From an uncultured Bacilli bacterium (lineage in GTDB: Bacteria > Bacillota_I > Bacilli_A > RFN20 > CAG-826): a DNA stretch of 40,725 bases. The stretch's first letter is position 1. Each line of letters starts with the position of its first letter. Position numbers and translations under genes: made by a program. The notes under the pieces are model-generated. The model saw nothing but the letters and a program-made list of their open reading frames with translations, was not told the origin of the DNA and made no database searches. The stretch covers positions 1-40,725 of the forward strand of contig CALVOS010000030.1 of the NCBI GenBank assembly GCA_944350325.1. Direction: 5' to 3'. This document shows positions 8,401 to 17,000 of the stretch, in pieces.

Positions 8401-8892
8401 GGGAAGGGGACGGTCCCCTTCCAGTTCCTTGAGAATTCCCTCATATCGTTCCTCGAGAATGCTCTCGAGGAAATCGCTCTCCGTCCCGGATAGGACGGAC
8501 TCGTCCCCGATCGAAAGGTTCGGGGAAAGCCCGAGGAGCGGACGGTAGCGCTTCACGAGGTCGAGGGCGAAGGCGTCAAACGTGGTCACATCCGCGGAAT
8601 CAAGCTGATGCTCCAGTTCCCGGAAGCCGGGATTCTCCGCGGACCTTTCGCGGAAAGCCGACCGGATCTTGTTCTTCATGCTCGCGGCCGCGGCGTTCGT
8701 GAACGTCAGCACCAGGAGCTCCGAAAGCTCAGCCCTTCCTTCCCTGGAGGGATCGACGAGCCGCGAGATCCTCGACTGCAGGACGAAGGTCTTCCCCGAC
8801 CCTGCGCCTGCGGAAAGGAGTATCTCCCGGGCGTCGCTTCCGATCGCCCTTTCCTGCTGCGGGTTCGGCCTGTCCTTCTTTCCCTCAGGCAT
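5494..8892 (-). CDS. addA: ATP-dependent helicase/nuclease subunit A
   Basis: Helicase-nuclease subunit of the AddAB complex, which resects double-strand breaks for RecA-dependent repair and degrades foreign linear DNA. The 1132-residue protein is a UvrD/Rep superfamily 1 helicase with Walker A AGAGSGKT (residues 28-35), a DECQD Walker B motif (about 405-410), motif GDVKQSIYRFR (about 440-450) and motif LMTIHASKGLEF (about 785-795). The C-terminal RecB-type nuclease has GRMDLV and IVDYKT (about 1055-1080), the expected Asp and D-x-K residues. The start overlaps the end of addB by 8 bases. Length is a little below B. subtilis AddA (1232). Confidence 0.95.
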   Translation of the reverse strand: MPEGKKDRPNPQQERAIGSDAREILLSAGAGSGKTFVLQSRISRLVDPSREGRAELSELLVLTFTNAAAASMKNKIRSAFRERSAENPGFRELEHQLDSADVTTFDAFALDLVKRYRPLLGLSPNLSIGDESVLSGTESDFLESILEERYEGILKELEGDRPLPEKDRLLYQYLRNYCHRTDDPLRAAVKDILSAADRSEDPEGWISSLAGRMRGEAFLREEFELLRKNLLSSIEEAKDMVSLYDLEEVGNPELARKDEEALDSLELALRTLPPGASPFDALSALSFPHAKGALALPKEAELAKAWRSKAKDLVNAKAYRCWTKSGKSSESMKSAETIVREDFANRLAPYAEMLSEIALGLWRKMDEYKRRNGVFGFGDIFRLALRALELPRAREELGKSGYRHILVDECQDNNDLQYLLVDRLRSICPGCSLFMVGDVKQSIYRFRKANPDLFVAREMEYREIGAGSEVISMPTNYRSTPEVISGVNAIFGAIMERSLGGVDYDASQAMKAARASVGEPGYELLLVPDPPKDGGHGDKEDNGLSKAERRARYVASEIARRLQEKDEEGNALHSPGDFAILLRTKNNFLLYREALSRLRIPVAMTSETELNSQDLVMSVSSLLSLLASLEDLSRAPENEKKAIAEGMKHPFASLWRSYLSIKDHGSGKIRLLSDDEALLDVLRGDWLRSPLMERVRELWKKTRELSPSAGLEKAIEEFHLFEDIEFLGDIKVNYRKLLALRNYASTMGALSRTFIDFCHFMRDSRNEESLVLPSDKADSDAVKLMTIHASKGLEFTYVYLPELEWKKAKPDTSLADHRHLLYLKDMEYPGTRAPLNQVLGHAENSREGLSELLRLFYVAITRAERTCSFVLDGEDGLPKLLGRSGHYIALETKDREGESKVSVRKIASFADMLLASSIRKDGSRGFELPKARLLYPSSPYQPMAPSGEREIAVKLEELKDVDLGMREPPRPRPSKPLGEAPEPSRLLFGTKIHRALEISDIKRGIPSSCLSKGDGGSFDLANAVKRVLDCPLMREIQQFDRVLKEYPYVDEESGSSGRMDLVAMRGDEAIIVDYKTYSIEDPLYDAQLNAYREHLRLAFPELRKVRCYLLSLLDSRKWREVPEEVPPGGASE

Positions 8893-11869
8893 CCTCGTCC
8901 CCTCCCTTCAAGTCGATCTTTCCGATTCCCTGGTGAAAGTCCTTCCCCTGGAAGTCCGGCCCGAAACGTCGGAAGAAATCCCTTCTCGCGTAGCAGACGT
9001 CCTGGAAGGAGCAATCCTTGCAGGCGATGTAGGAGAGCGCCTTCCTGCCCTTTCTCCTAGTTCCCGAGGAGGATCCTTCTCCTTCGTTTCCCTCCGAGTC
9101 CTCCTCGTCCTCGCCAAGCTCGCCCTCCTCGGCGAGACGATCGTCGATCGCGTCGATGTTGAGGCAGAGCGGAGCGATGGGGAAGGCCCAGGCGGAGATG
9201 AGCTCCTCGGCAAGGATGCTGACCTCGGGGACGGAGGGAAGGTAGCCCCCTTCCTCCAGGATCCCGACGGGCCCTACGAGCCCTTCGAGCTCCTCGATGG
9301 AAAGGTCGGCCTCTCCCGGGCTCGCGATCTTCCAATCCGGGGCGCCCGCCTTCCGTTCTTCCTTGTTCGTAGGCTTGATGCCGGCGATCCAGGACGAGGA
9401 CCCTTTCCCGAGGACGAAGGGAGAATCCAGGATAGAGGGGTCGAAAGGACCTTGGAATTTCAGTTTTCTGGTCACTTCCTGGTAGGCGGCTCCCTCGCCT
9501 TTCGCTTCCCGTGGGAACTCCTTGTCGTAGACGTGGGCGACGAACATCCCGAGCAGGCGGTCCTCCGGAGAGAGGACGCGGGTCCTCGTCCCGCTCCGAT
9601 GGACCACTTCCCCGTCCTTCCGTCCCCAATAGGCATAGATCGGGAGCTGGAGGGAAAGCCCCGCCCGATAGCGATCGAGCGAGAAGGAATAGGAGCCCGT
9701 CTTGTAGTCCACGACGAGGAAGTCCTTCCCTCCCATTGGATTCGATACGGACAAAACGGCGTCGAACCTGCCCTTCAGGGGGTAGTTCCCTCCCTTGATG
9801 GAGGAGGGAATCTCGAAGGCGCCTTCGCTCACGACGTGGAGCTCATGCTTGGCGAGATGGTCGAAGTAGTCTTTGTAGCCGCGGACGATGCTCTCGGCAT
9901 GTTCCTTCTCGATCCGGAGAAGAAGCCGCTCGAGGGCGGTCAATGGAGCGCCCCCCTCCGACCTCTTCGATGCCTCCACGGCAAGCGCGGCTCCCCAGGA
10001 CTCATCGAAATCATATTCTTTCTCCCCGCCATAGGAGAGCCCTAGCTTCTCGAACACCTCGTGGAGGATGTTCCCGAAGCTTAGGTAGAAGCTGGATTCG
10101 AAGGGATCGAGCCTCAGGACGTCCTTTGCGAAGAAAAGGAAGGGGCAGGAGTAGAAATCCTCAAGGGCGCTCGGGGCAAGGGGCTTCCTATAGGGATTGT
10201 CCCGAGGAGCGGAACCTGGGCGCGGGACAAGCGGCAGGAGCCTGATGTCGAAGAGAGGGTAGAGAATCTCGGCGTTCCGCTCGACCTTCGTGAGGTCCAC
10301 GCTGACGCGCCTTCCCGTCGCCTTGTCCACCAGCATCGCGGTGGCCTTGCTGATCGCGCGATCAGGGAAGAGGGCCTCCCCCGGCGCGCCTGGCTCTCCC
10401 GCTCCTTCCTGCCCCTTGCCCGAGAGCAGGCGCTCGCGGTAGGCGGCTAGCTCCTTGCCCTCATAGCCGAAGCGGACATACTCGTCCAGCAGGACGTGAT
10501 AGCGGAGCCTCAGCCCCGCGGAGGAGCGCTCGATGATCCTGGACTCCCCAAGGGGGGCCCCATGCATCTCCCGCGGGAGCTCAGGCAGGAGCGTGGAGCA
10601 GAATCCGGTCCCAGACTCAGAGCGCCTCGCATAGCTAGCCCCGGCGATGTCGCCTCTTTCCTTGAGCGCGAGGAAACGGGAAAGCCATTCCTGATCCTCG
10701 TCCTTCGCCGTCATCAGGGAAAGACGGGCCTTTTCCTCTTCGGAAAGGAGGCCTCCGCGCGGATGGATGCGCGGGTAGCTCCTCAGGTCGCAGGAAATCA
10801 GGAACACATGTGATCCGGGAGGGGCGGAAGGCTCGCCGATCAGGGAAATCCCATGCCTGTACTTAGCATTCCACCGAAGTCGGAGGGAGGACCCGATGTC
10901 GCGGAAAACCCCTTGAATCTCAGATGGAATGCTGGAAATTGAACTAAAGTCGCGTACAAGTGCCTCCATTTCGGAGAAAAGGGAGGCGACTACGGGCGTC
11001 TCGCTCCTTTCCTTGTCCGCGCGAAGCTCCTCGAGAGCCTTAGAGGGCTCCGCCCCCTTCCCTAGCAACTCTAGGAAGTCTTGGTAGAGAGGGTAGGAAG
11101 CAAGGGGGAGGCGGAGGTCCCTCTCCACGGGAATCCCGTAGAGGCCTCCCAGGTCCCCGAGCATGCAGGCGGCTTCCTCGTCCGCCCCATGGACGTATAT
11201 CGTCCCGGGGTCCACGCCCTTGGAAAGGAGGGCCCCGATCTCGTTCAGCGTCCAGTGAACCTCGTCCATGCGGTCCGGAAAGGAACGGACGAAAACATCT
11301 TCCCTCGCTCCAGGATTTCCTGCCGGTGGAGCGAATAGGGGCAAGGAGGCGACGTTCCCGTAGGAGGAGCGTTCCAAGGCTTTCGAGAAGCGAAGGAGCT
11401 CCGAAGGGGCGACGAGCACGGTCCTTCCCCTCAGGTCAAAATCCGGGTCGAGGTTCGCCTCGAGGAGCCCTTCCGCAAGATACTCTCCCTGCTTCGCTCC
11501 CAGGCCAAACAAGGAAAGGCACGAAGGTTCCTTCATCCCGGGACGACAATCTTTCGTCGCACCGAAAGGAATCCGGAGGATATCGACGATTCTGAGGGCG
11601 TCGAGATAGCGAAGCGGCTGAATGCTCCCGGAGGAGTCCGCCCTCCGCGCCTCCAGGGAATCGCGGAAGACCCTTGCTATAAGGTTGGGAACGGCAAGGT
11701 AGCTATAGTTCTCCTCGATTTCTCGGGCAGTCCTCACGATAAGGTCGTATTCCGGATGCCTCACGCCATATTGGATCCAGAAAGCCTTCTCGCCGAAAGG
11801 GACGACCAGGGTGACTGCGCTTCCTGGCCGGGCTCCTTTCAAAGGGAACGAGAACCGGGACCTATCCAT
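8885..11869 (-). CDS. addB: ATP-dependent helicase/nuclease subunit B (RexB-like, no Walker A)
   Basis: Partner of AddA, 994 residues. It has an inactivated helicase-like N-terminus and a C-terminal RecB-family nuclease: GRFDAVLS and VVDYKTGSYSF at about residues 700-725, followed by LQLPIYAYWG. Cysteines for an iron-sulfur staple are present: one in YSCPFLFF (about 574) and three in ACKDCSFQDVC (about 947-956). The N-terminus (VTLVVPFGEKAFW) lacks the GxxGxGKT Walker A seen in B. subtilis AddB, as in streptococcal RexB. First gene of an addB-addA operon. Start 11869 has AAGGA about 10 bases upstream; no -10 box at leaderless spacing. Confidence 0.9.
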   Translation of the reverse strand: MDRSRFSFPLKGARPGSAVTLVVPFGEKAFWIQYGVRHPEYDLIVRTAREIEENYSYLAVPNLIARVFRDSLEARRADSSGSIQPLRYLDALRIVDILRIPFGATKDCRPGMKEPSCLSLFGLGAKQGEYLAEGLLEANLDPDFDLRGRTVLVAPSELLRFSKALERSSYGNVASLPLFAPPAGNPGAREDVFVRSFPDRMDEVHWTLNEIGALLSKGVDPGTIYVHGADEEAACMLGDLGGLYGIPVERDLRLPLASYPLYQDFLELLGKGAEPSKALEELRADKERSETPVVASLFSEMEALVRDFSSISSIPSEIQGVFRDIGSSLRLRWNAKYRHGISLIGEPSAPPGSHVFLISCDLRSYPRIHPRGGLLSEEEKARLSLMTAKDEDQEWLSRFLALKERGDIAGASYARRSESGTGFCSTLLPELPREMHGAPLGESRIIERSSAGLRLRYHVLLDEYVRFGYEGKELAAYRERLLSGKGQEGAGEPGAPGEALFPDRAISKATAMLVDKATGRRVSVDLTKVERNAEILYPLFDIRLLPLVPRPGSAPRDNPYRKPLAPSALEDFYSCPFLFFAKDVLRLDPFESSFYLSFGNILHEVFEKLGLSYGGEKEYDFDESWGAALAVEASKRSEGGAPLTALERLLLRIEKEHAESIVRGYKDYFDHLAKHELHVVSEGAFEIPSSIKGGNYPLKGRFDAVLSVSNPMGGKDFLVVDYKTGSYSFSLDRYRAGLSLQLPIYAYWGRKDGEVVHRSGTRTRVLSPEDRLLGMFVAHVYDKEFPREAKGEGAAYQEVTRKLKFQGPFDPSILDSPFVLGKGSSSWIAGIKPTNKEERKAGAPDWKIASPGEADLSIEELEGLVGPVGILEEGGYLPSVPEVSILAEELISAWAFPIAPLCLNIDAIDDRLAEEGELGEDEEDSEGNEGEGSSSGTRRKGRKALSYIACKDCSFQDVCYARRDFFRRFGPDFQGKDFHQGIGKIDLKGGDEDA

Positions 11870-12170
11870 GATTCAACTTTCCTTACAAGGATTTGGCTCT
11901 ATCATTAGGGACCAATGAATCTGCGGATACCCAGAGAAAACGCTGTTCTCATCGAACATTCGCTTCAGAGAAGCCAAAATCCCGAAGCTCCCGAGACATG
12001 TGTTTCCAAAGAACATGGACGAGCGAGGAAACGTCTCGAGGCATCTCCCCCTTACTCCCTTTAGAAGCCCAGAGCGAGGGGAATCCCGCCAAAACAAAAT
12101 CCCGTCAATAAGCGCCTTAAGGAACGAAATGACAGGACTCCTCATTGCCACATCTACTTCTACGTACGCC
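11870..12170. other. Unassigned 300-base region of lower GC upstream of addB
   Basis: This stretch is clearly less GC-rich than its surroundings and lacks their codon pattern. A minus-strand frame runs through it from inside pepP (stop at 11873), with a possible internal start near 12150, giving about 90 residues (including MFFGNTCLGS and SVFSGYPQIHWSL) that I do not recognise. It may be a gene remnant, a leader/promoter region for addBA, or a non-coding RNA. No terminator hairpin for pepP is evident in it. Confidence 0.4.
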
Positions 12171-13466
12171 TTAGCGAAGCCGGCTCGCCAAGAGACGCTC
12201 GATGTCCGGAATCTCCTTGATGATGCCCGCGGAGAGGTTCTCGCATCCATCCTCCGTGATGAGGAGGTCGTCCTCGATGCGGATCCCAATCCCTAGGTCC
12301 GCGAAGTAGAGTCCGGGCTCGTCGGAGATGATCGCCCCGGGCTCGAGAGGGACATCCCGGTAGCTGACTCCCTCCTCCGCGGGGACATAGGGGTCATGGG
12401 TGTCAAGGCCGATGAAGTGGGAGACGCTATGGAAGTAGACCTCGGAAACCTCATCCTTCGAGGAAAGGAACCCGCGGCTCACAAGCGCGTCCCCGTAGAA
12501 ATCGATGACCATCTGGTTCAATTGCCGGATCGTAAGCCCCGGACGCGCGTTCTTGATGATCATCTTGTTCGCCTCAAGGACGATGGAATAGAGCTCCTTC
12601 CTCGTTCCCTCGAACTTTCCCGAGACGGGGAAGGTGCGCGAGATATCGGCGTTGTAGTAGTTGTACCTGGCGCCGAGGTCCATGAGCACGAGGTCCTCCT
12701 CCCCCAGTTCCCCGAGGGGATCCGGGTAATGGAGGATGGTGGCGTTCCTGCCCGAGGCCATGATGGTGTTGAAGCTCAGTCCCTGATAGCCGGAAAGATC
12801 GTTGATCTCGTGAAGGAAGGCGTCGGCGAGCTCCCACTCCTTCCGGCCAGGCCGGATAAGGGTGGCGACCTTGAGGATGCCCCTGTTCGTGATGTCGATC
12901 GCCTTCCTCAGCTCGTCGGTCTCGGCGTTGCTCTTCCGCAGGCGCAGGGCGGTGAGGAGGGGCTGGCAGTCGACAATCGAAAGGCTGGGAAACTTGGCCC
13001 CAAGCCCAGAGGCAAGCTCCCTCGTGGACGTCATGGGGGCGATCTTCAGCTCGGGTTCAAGGTCGAGATAGAGGGTGTCGACGAAGCCGAACTCCTCCAT
13101 GGAAGGATCAAGGGTCCCCTCGACGAAAGCCTCCATGGTCGTCGTCGACATAACGTTCAGCACCCCGCTGATCCTCGCCCCTTCCTCCGGGGCGAGGCGG
13201 CGGCCGTACCACTTCTCCTTCGTCTTGTCCGCGGGAGGAAGGAAGAGGTATTCCTTCCCTTCCCCGCCTTCCTTCACGAGGAAAAGGGCGCTTCCTTCCT
13301 GGCGGATCCCGGTCAGGTAGAGGAAGTTCCGGTTCGGCTCGAAGGGATAGCTATCGTCCGCGGAGCTTTTCTTCGCCTCGCCGGCGAAGAGGAGGAGGGC
13401 GCTATCCGCCCCCATGAGGCTGAGGAGGCGCTCCCTCCTCGCACGAAATTCCCTATCTTCGATCAT
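12171..13466 (-). CDS. pepP: Xaa-Pro aminopeptidase (aminopeptidase P, M24B family)
   Basis: Cytoplasmic metallopeptidase removing N-terminal residues before proline, 431 residues. The N-terminal creatinase-like domain includes the FLYLTGIRQEGS segment of the family. The C-terminal pita-bread fold has the metal ligands: two Asp in LMDLGARYNYYNADISRTF (about 260 and 271), His in SHFIGLDTHD (about 349), and Glu in DEPGLY (about 378) and RIEDDLL (about 399). The start overlaps the yigZ-like stop (ATGA), so it is the third gene of the operon with the CvpA-like protein and YigZ; the shared function, if any, is unclear. Confidence 0.94.
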   Translation of the reverse strand: MIEDREFRARRERLLSLMGADSALLLFAGEAKKSSADDSYPFEPNRNFLYLTGIRQEGSALFLVKEGGEGKEYLFLPPADKTKEKWYGRRLAPEEGARISGVLNVMSTTTMEAFVEGTLDPSMEEFGFVDTLYLDLEPELKIAPMTSTRELASGLGAKFPSLSIVDCQPLLTALRLRKSNAETDELRKAIDITNRGILKVATLIRPGRKEWELADAFLHEINDLSGYQGLSFNTIMASGRNATILHYPDPLGELGEEDLVLMDLGARYNYYNADISRTFPVSGKFEGTRKELYSIVLEANKMIIKNARPGLTIRQLNQMVIDFYGDALVSRGFLSSKDEVSEVYFHSVSHFIGLDTHDPYVPAEEGVSYRDVPLEPGAIISDEPGLYFADLGIGIRIEDDLLITEDGCENLSAGIIKEIPDIERLLASRLR

Positions 13467-14071
13467 TCGATTTCCTCCACGAGGGCGACCGCCCGTTCCT
13501 CAAGGCGCCTTAAGGAAGGGAGGCGGACCCCTTCCAGGAACGCCGGAAGAATTTTAGCGCTTCCGCGAAGAAGGAAGCGAACCGACATGCCGAACTCCAG
13601 GCCCTGGACCAGGATCCCGCGGGAACGGGCGAGGTTCTCCATCTCCGCGAAATCCTTGTAGTTCGCGCTCATCTCGCACTCGATTCCCTTCTCTGTCCTA
13701 CCGAACCTAGCGCTTTCCATCGCCAGGCGCCCGGCCGCATCGTAGGCATGCATGAGACGTCCTGCCCCAAGGAGGACGCCGCCGAAATAGCGGGTCACCA
13801 TGAGAATCCCCCCATCGACGTCCTTCCCCCGAAGAAGCGAAAGGAGGGGCGCGCCCGCGCTCCCCCTCGGCTCGCCGTCGTCGGAGGATTTCTCCAAGGA
13901 AGCAAGGCGCAGGGCGTAGGCGACATGGCGGGCACCAGGATTCCTTGCCCGTTCCTCCTCAAGGAAGGAAAGCGCCTCCCCTTCCTCATGGATCGGCAGG
14001 AGGCGCGAAAGGAAGCGCGAGCGAAGGACGGCGACCTCGCCCCGGCCCTCGGAAAGGGGGAGGAGGCTCAT
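13463..14071 (-). CDS. yigZ: YigZ/IMPACT family protein
   Basis: 202-residue protein with the IMPACT N-terminal signature: HVAYALR, then SSDDGEPRGSAGAPLLSLL, then ILMVTRYFGGVLLGAGRLMHAYDAA. These match the conserved A-x-H-x-x-Y-R, D-D-G-E-P-x-G-T-A-G and RYFGG blocks of bacterial YigZ. The C-terminal part would be the small alpha-beta domain. The family is of uncertain function; eukaryotic IMPACT regulates Gcn2, while bacterial members are only structurally known. It overlaps both neighbours by 4 bases, indicating translational coupling. Confidence 0.9.
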   Translation of the reverse strand: MSLLPLSEGRGEVAVLRSRFLSRLLPIHEEGEALSFLEEERARNPGARHVAYALRLASLEKSSDDGEPRGSAGAPLLSLLRGKDVDGGILMVTRYFGGVLLGAGRLMHAYDAAGRLAMESARFGRTEKGIECEMSANYKDFAEMENLARSRGILVQGLEFGMSVRFLLRGSAKILPAFLEGVRLPSLRRLEERAVALVEEIE

Positions 14072-17000
14072 GCCCCCTCTCCCGGGCGAAGCCAGTCGGG
14101 AAGCTCGATGCCCGGGAACATCTCCTCGATCGTGTCCCAGACGTCCTCCGGGACCTGCTCAACGTAGTCCCCGACGTCCTCGGGGAGGTCGTCCGGCGAG
14201 GGGGCAAAGGAAAGCAGGGCCTCCTCAAGGGCGTCCGAGAAGGAGTCGTAGGGGGTCATCTTCCCGGCCTGGACGTCTTCCTCAGAGTGGAAGACCTCGC
14301 TCTCCTCCATGGAGGAAAGCAGGGACCTCGCGTTATAGCGCACGAGGCCGACCGCGATGTCGGGGTTCTCGACGAAGTAGTCCTTCGTAAGGCGGTTCTC
14401 CAGGGAGCCCTGATCGGAAACGAACCCGTAGACCGGGTCGACAAGGCAGCGCATCATGTCGACGAGGTTCCCGCATTCCTTCTCGACGAAGGAAAGGTGG
14501 GCGGGGTCGCGGTAGTCCCCGGAAAGAAGGTCGATGCGGGCGTTCTCGAATCCCTCGAAGCCGCCTTCGACCATCGCTTTCGAGAACTGCGAGAAGAAGT
14601 TCGGGATCATCGCCGGGCCGAAGGCCTTCGAATGGACGATGAGATCAAGCGCGCGACTTACGAAATCGATGTTCACGAAAGTGAGGTTCTGATCTTCGAT
14701 GAAGAAGGTCATCGAGGACACCTGCTCCATGCAGTAGAGGATATCCCCGATCGTCTCGGCCTCCTCCAGCCATTCCTCTCTCGTCATCGACTCGACGCTC
14801 GCGCGGAAGGTCTCGAAGGTGTAGGTGGGATTCCCGTCCTCGCCGAGCTGGGGGTCGAGGTCGGCAAAGAGCGAGGGGATGGAGCCGAGGTCCATCGTTT
14901 CGAAGCAGCGGATCATCTCCTCGGCAAGGAAGCGCGAGAAGCCATACTCCCCGTCCGTGTCGAAGAGGCTCGTCTGGCTCAGCCCTCCGACGAGCAGGCG
15001 GATGGCGTCGGGGTCGCTATTGAAGTAATCGATGGAGTCGAGGTCGGAAAGATACCTCGCCCCCTCCAGCGCACGGTCGAGCGCGAGACCTTCCCTGGCC
15101 CAGTCCTCGATGTTCGCGAAGGAGGCCCGCCCGCCGAGGAACGTCCCGGCAAGGACGTTTTCGTCAAGGAAGGAGGTCACGGCAAGGGAGAGGATGCGGC
15201 TCTCCCCGAGGGCGCCGAAGAGATCCTCGAAAGACAGGTTCGCGTAGTCGCCCAGGTTTGTCCCGGACATGATCACCATGAGGGCGTCCTGGCGATCCAG
15301 CTCCTCGACCACCCCCACGATGGAGGAAATCTCGCCCGTGATGTCGAAGGAGGGATCCCTTAGAACGGCGGAAGCCTCCTTCACAGAGTCCCCGAGGAGC
15401 GGGGTGAGGAAGGTCTCGAGAAGGCCCGCGATGTTCTGGTTGGCGAGAACCTCGCCATCCTGCTCCATCGTAGGATTGAGGACAGGCGAGGAGGCGATGG
15501 CGATGAGAAGGGTCCGGAACTCGTCTCCGTAGGAGGCGAGCCTCCGGAAGACGGCGCTCGTCTGCCCGCCGGTCGAAAGGCTCAGGGAGCCCATCCCCAT
15601 GAGATAGATGACGAGCCCTTGGGAATCGCGGTAGGCCGCGACGATCTTCGAGAGCTCGCTCCCGAGGTTCTCCACGTCAAGGTCGATCCCTGCCCGGAAG
15701 CCGAGGGCCTGAAGGGGAGAATCCTCTCCGGAGAGCATCCCGGAGAAGGAGGAGGAGAGCACCTCGGTTGCGATGAGGGAGCTGTCCATCCTGAGGAGGG
15801 CGGAGTCCAGGGCATCGAGAAGCCCGTCCTCGACCCCAAGGAGGGTTCCTTCCGGATCCACGTAGATTCCGGGCTGCGACTCGATGTCCTTGAGGAAGGC
15901 CTTCCCTTCCGGAACCTGGCAGAAGGAATCGACGATCGAAAGGAGGCTCCTCATCTCGTCCTGGATCCTCTTCATGGAAGGCGCGATCCCCTCCTCGCCC
16001 TCCTGCGGCCGGAGCGTATCGATGGCAAGGGAAAGGTCGGTCTCCATCCCCTCGCCCATATCGTTCATGGACTTCTCGAGCATCTCGAGGAGCTTCGGCA
16101 TCCCGCGGCAGAGGAGCTCCGAGCCAAGGAGAGAGGAAGAGGCCTCCTCCTCGTCGGCGCCCGCGATAATGGAGACCATCTCCGCGCTATGGTCGGCGAT
16201 CAAATCGAGGGCGAGGTCCATGAAATCGACCCCGGCCTCCTCTTCGCCAGGAGAGGAGGGCTCTTCCGTCCCCTCGCCCCCTTCCTCGGTCTTTGGGAAG
16301 AGGATGTCGAGAAGGAGGCCGGGCTCAAGCGCGTTCGCTCGAATGAGGTTGTTATAGAAGATGCCGAGCTCATGGCCCCAGTCGATCGCGAAGAACTCCT
16401 CGGGCACCGCGTCCGGGATCCCGTTCCCGTCCTGGTCCGGCTCATCGAAAGGAGGAAGGAAGTCGATGAGGCCGACCTCCCCGTAGCGATCCTCCTCGGG
16501 CGAGGCCCATTCCTTCGAGGCCATCACGTAGGCGACGGTGGCCAGGAGGTCGTTCACGAGCTCAAGGTCTTTCCCGGAAAGGGAGGAGAAGGTCTCCTCG
16601 AAGGCGGCGTCGAACTTACCGCTGAACGCCTGGTCGACCAGCGCCTCCCCCGCGCCATCCCCCTCTAAGTCGATGTCGTCAAAGAACCCGGAATCCTGGA
16701 ACGAGGAGAGGATGTCCGCGGCGGTGTCGAGGGTCACCTTGTAGTCGAAGGCGTGGAAGTCGATGCCGGCGTCGGTGAGAAGGTAGGTGCTCACCCCGTC
16801 GAAGTGCGTCACGAGGGTCAAGGCGGTCGGGAGGAGCGTGGTCACGAGCCCCGAGTTCCCAAGCGAGCGGATCATGTCCGGGAGGAAGACGGAGGAAAGC
16901 GCGGCAAGGTAGTCGAACGCGCCCCCATCCTCAGGGACGAGCCCGCTCTGGATGAAGAGGGAGAGGAGGTTCCCCCACGCCGGAAGCTCCGAAAGGAAGC

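Noticed and set aside
11873-12289. 138-codon minus-strand frame as a full gene
   Set aside because: Its first third is inside pepP in another frame; only the low-GC part beyond pepP is uncertain and is reported as a separate region.
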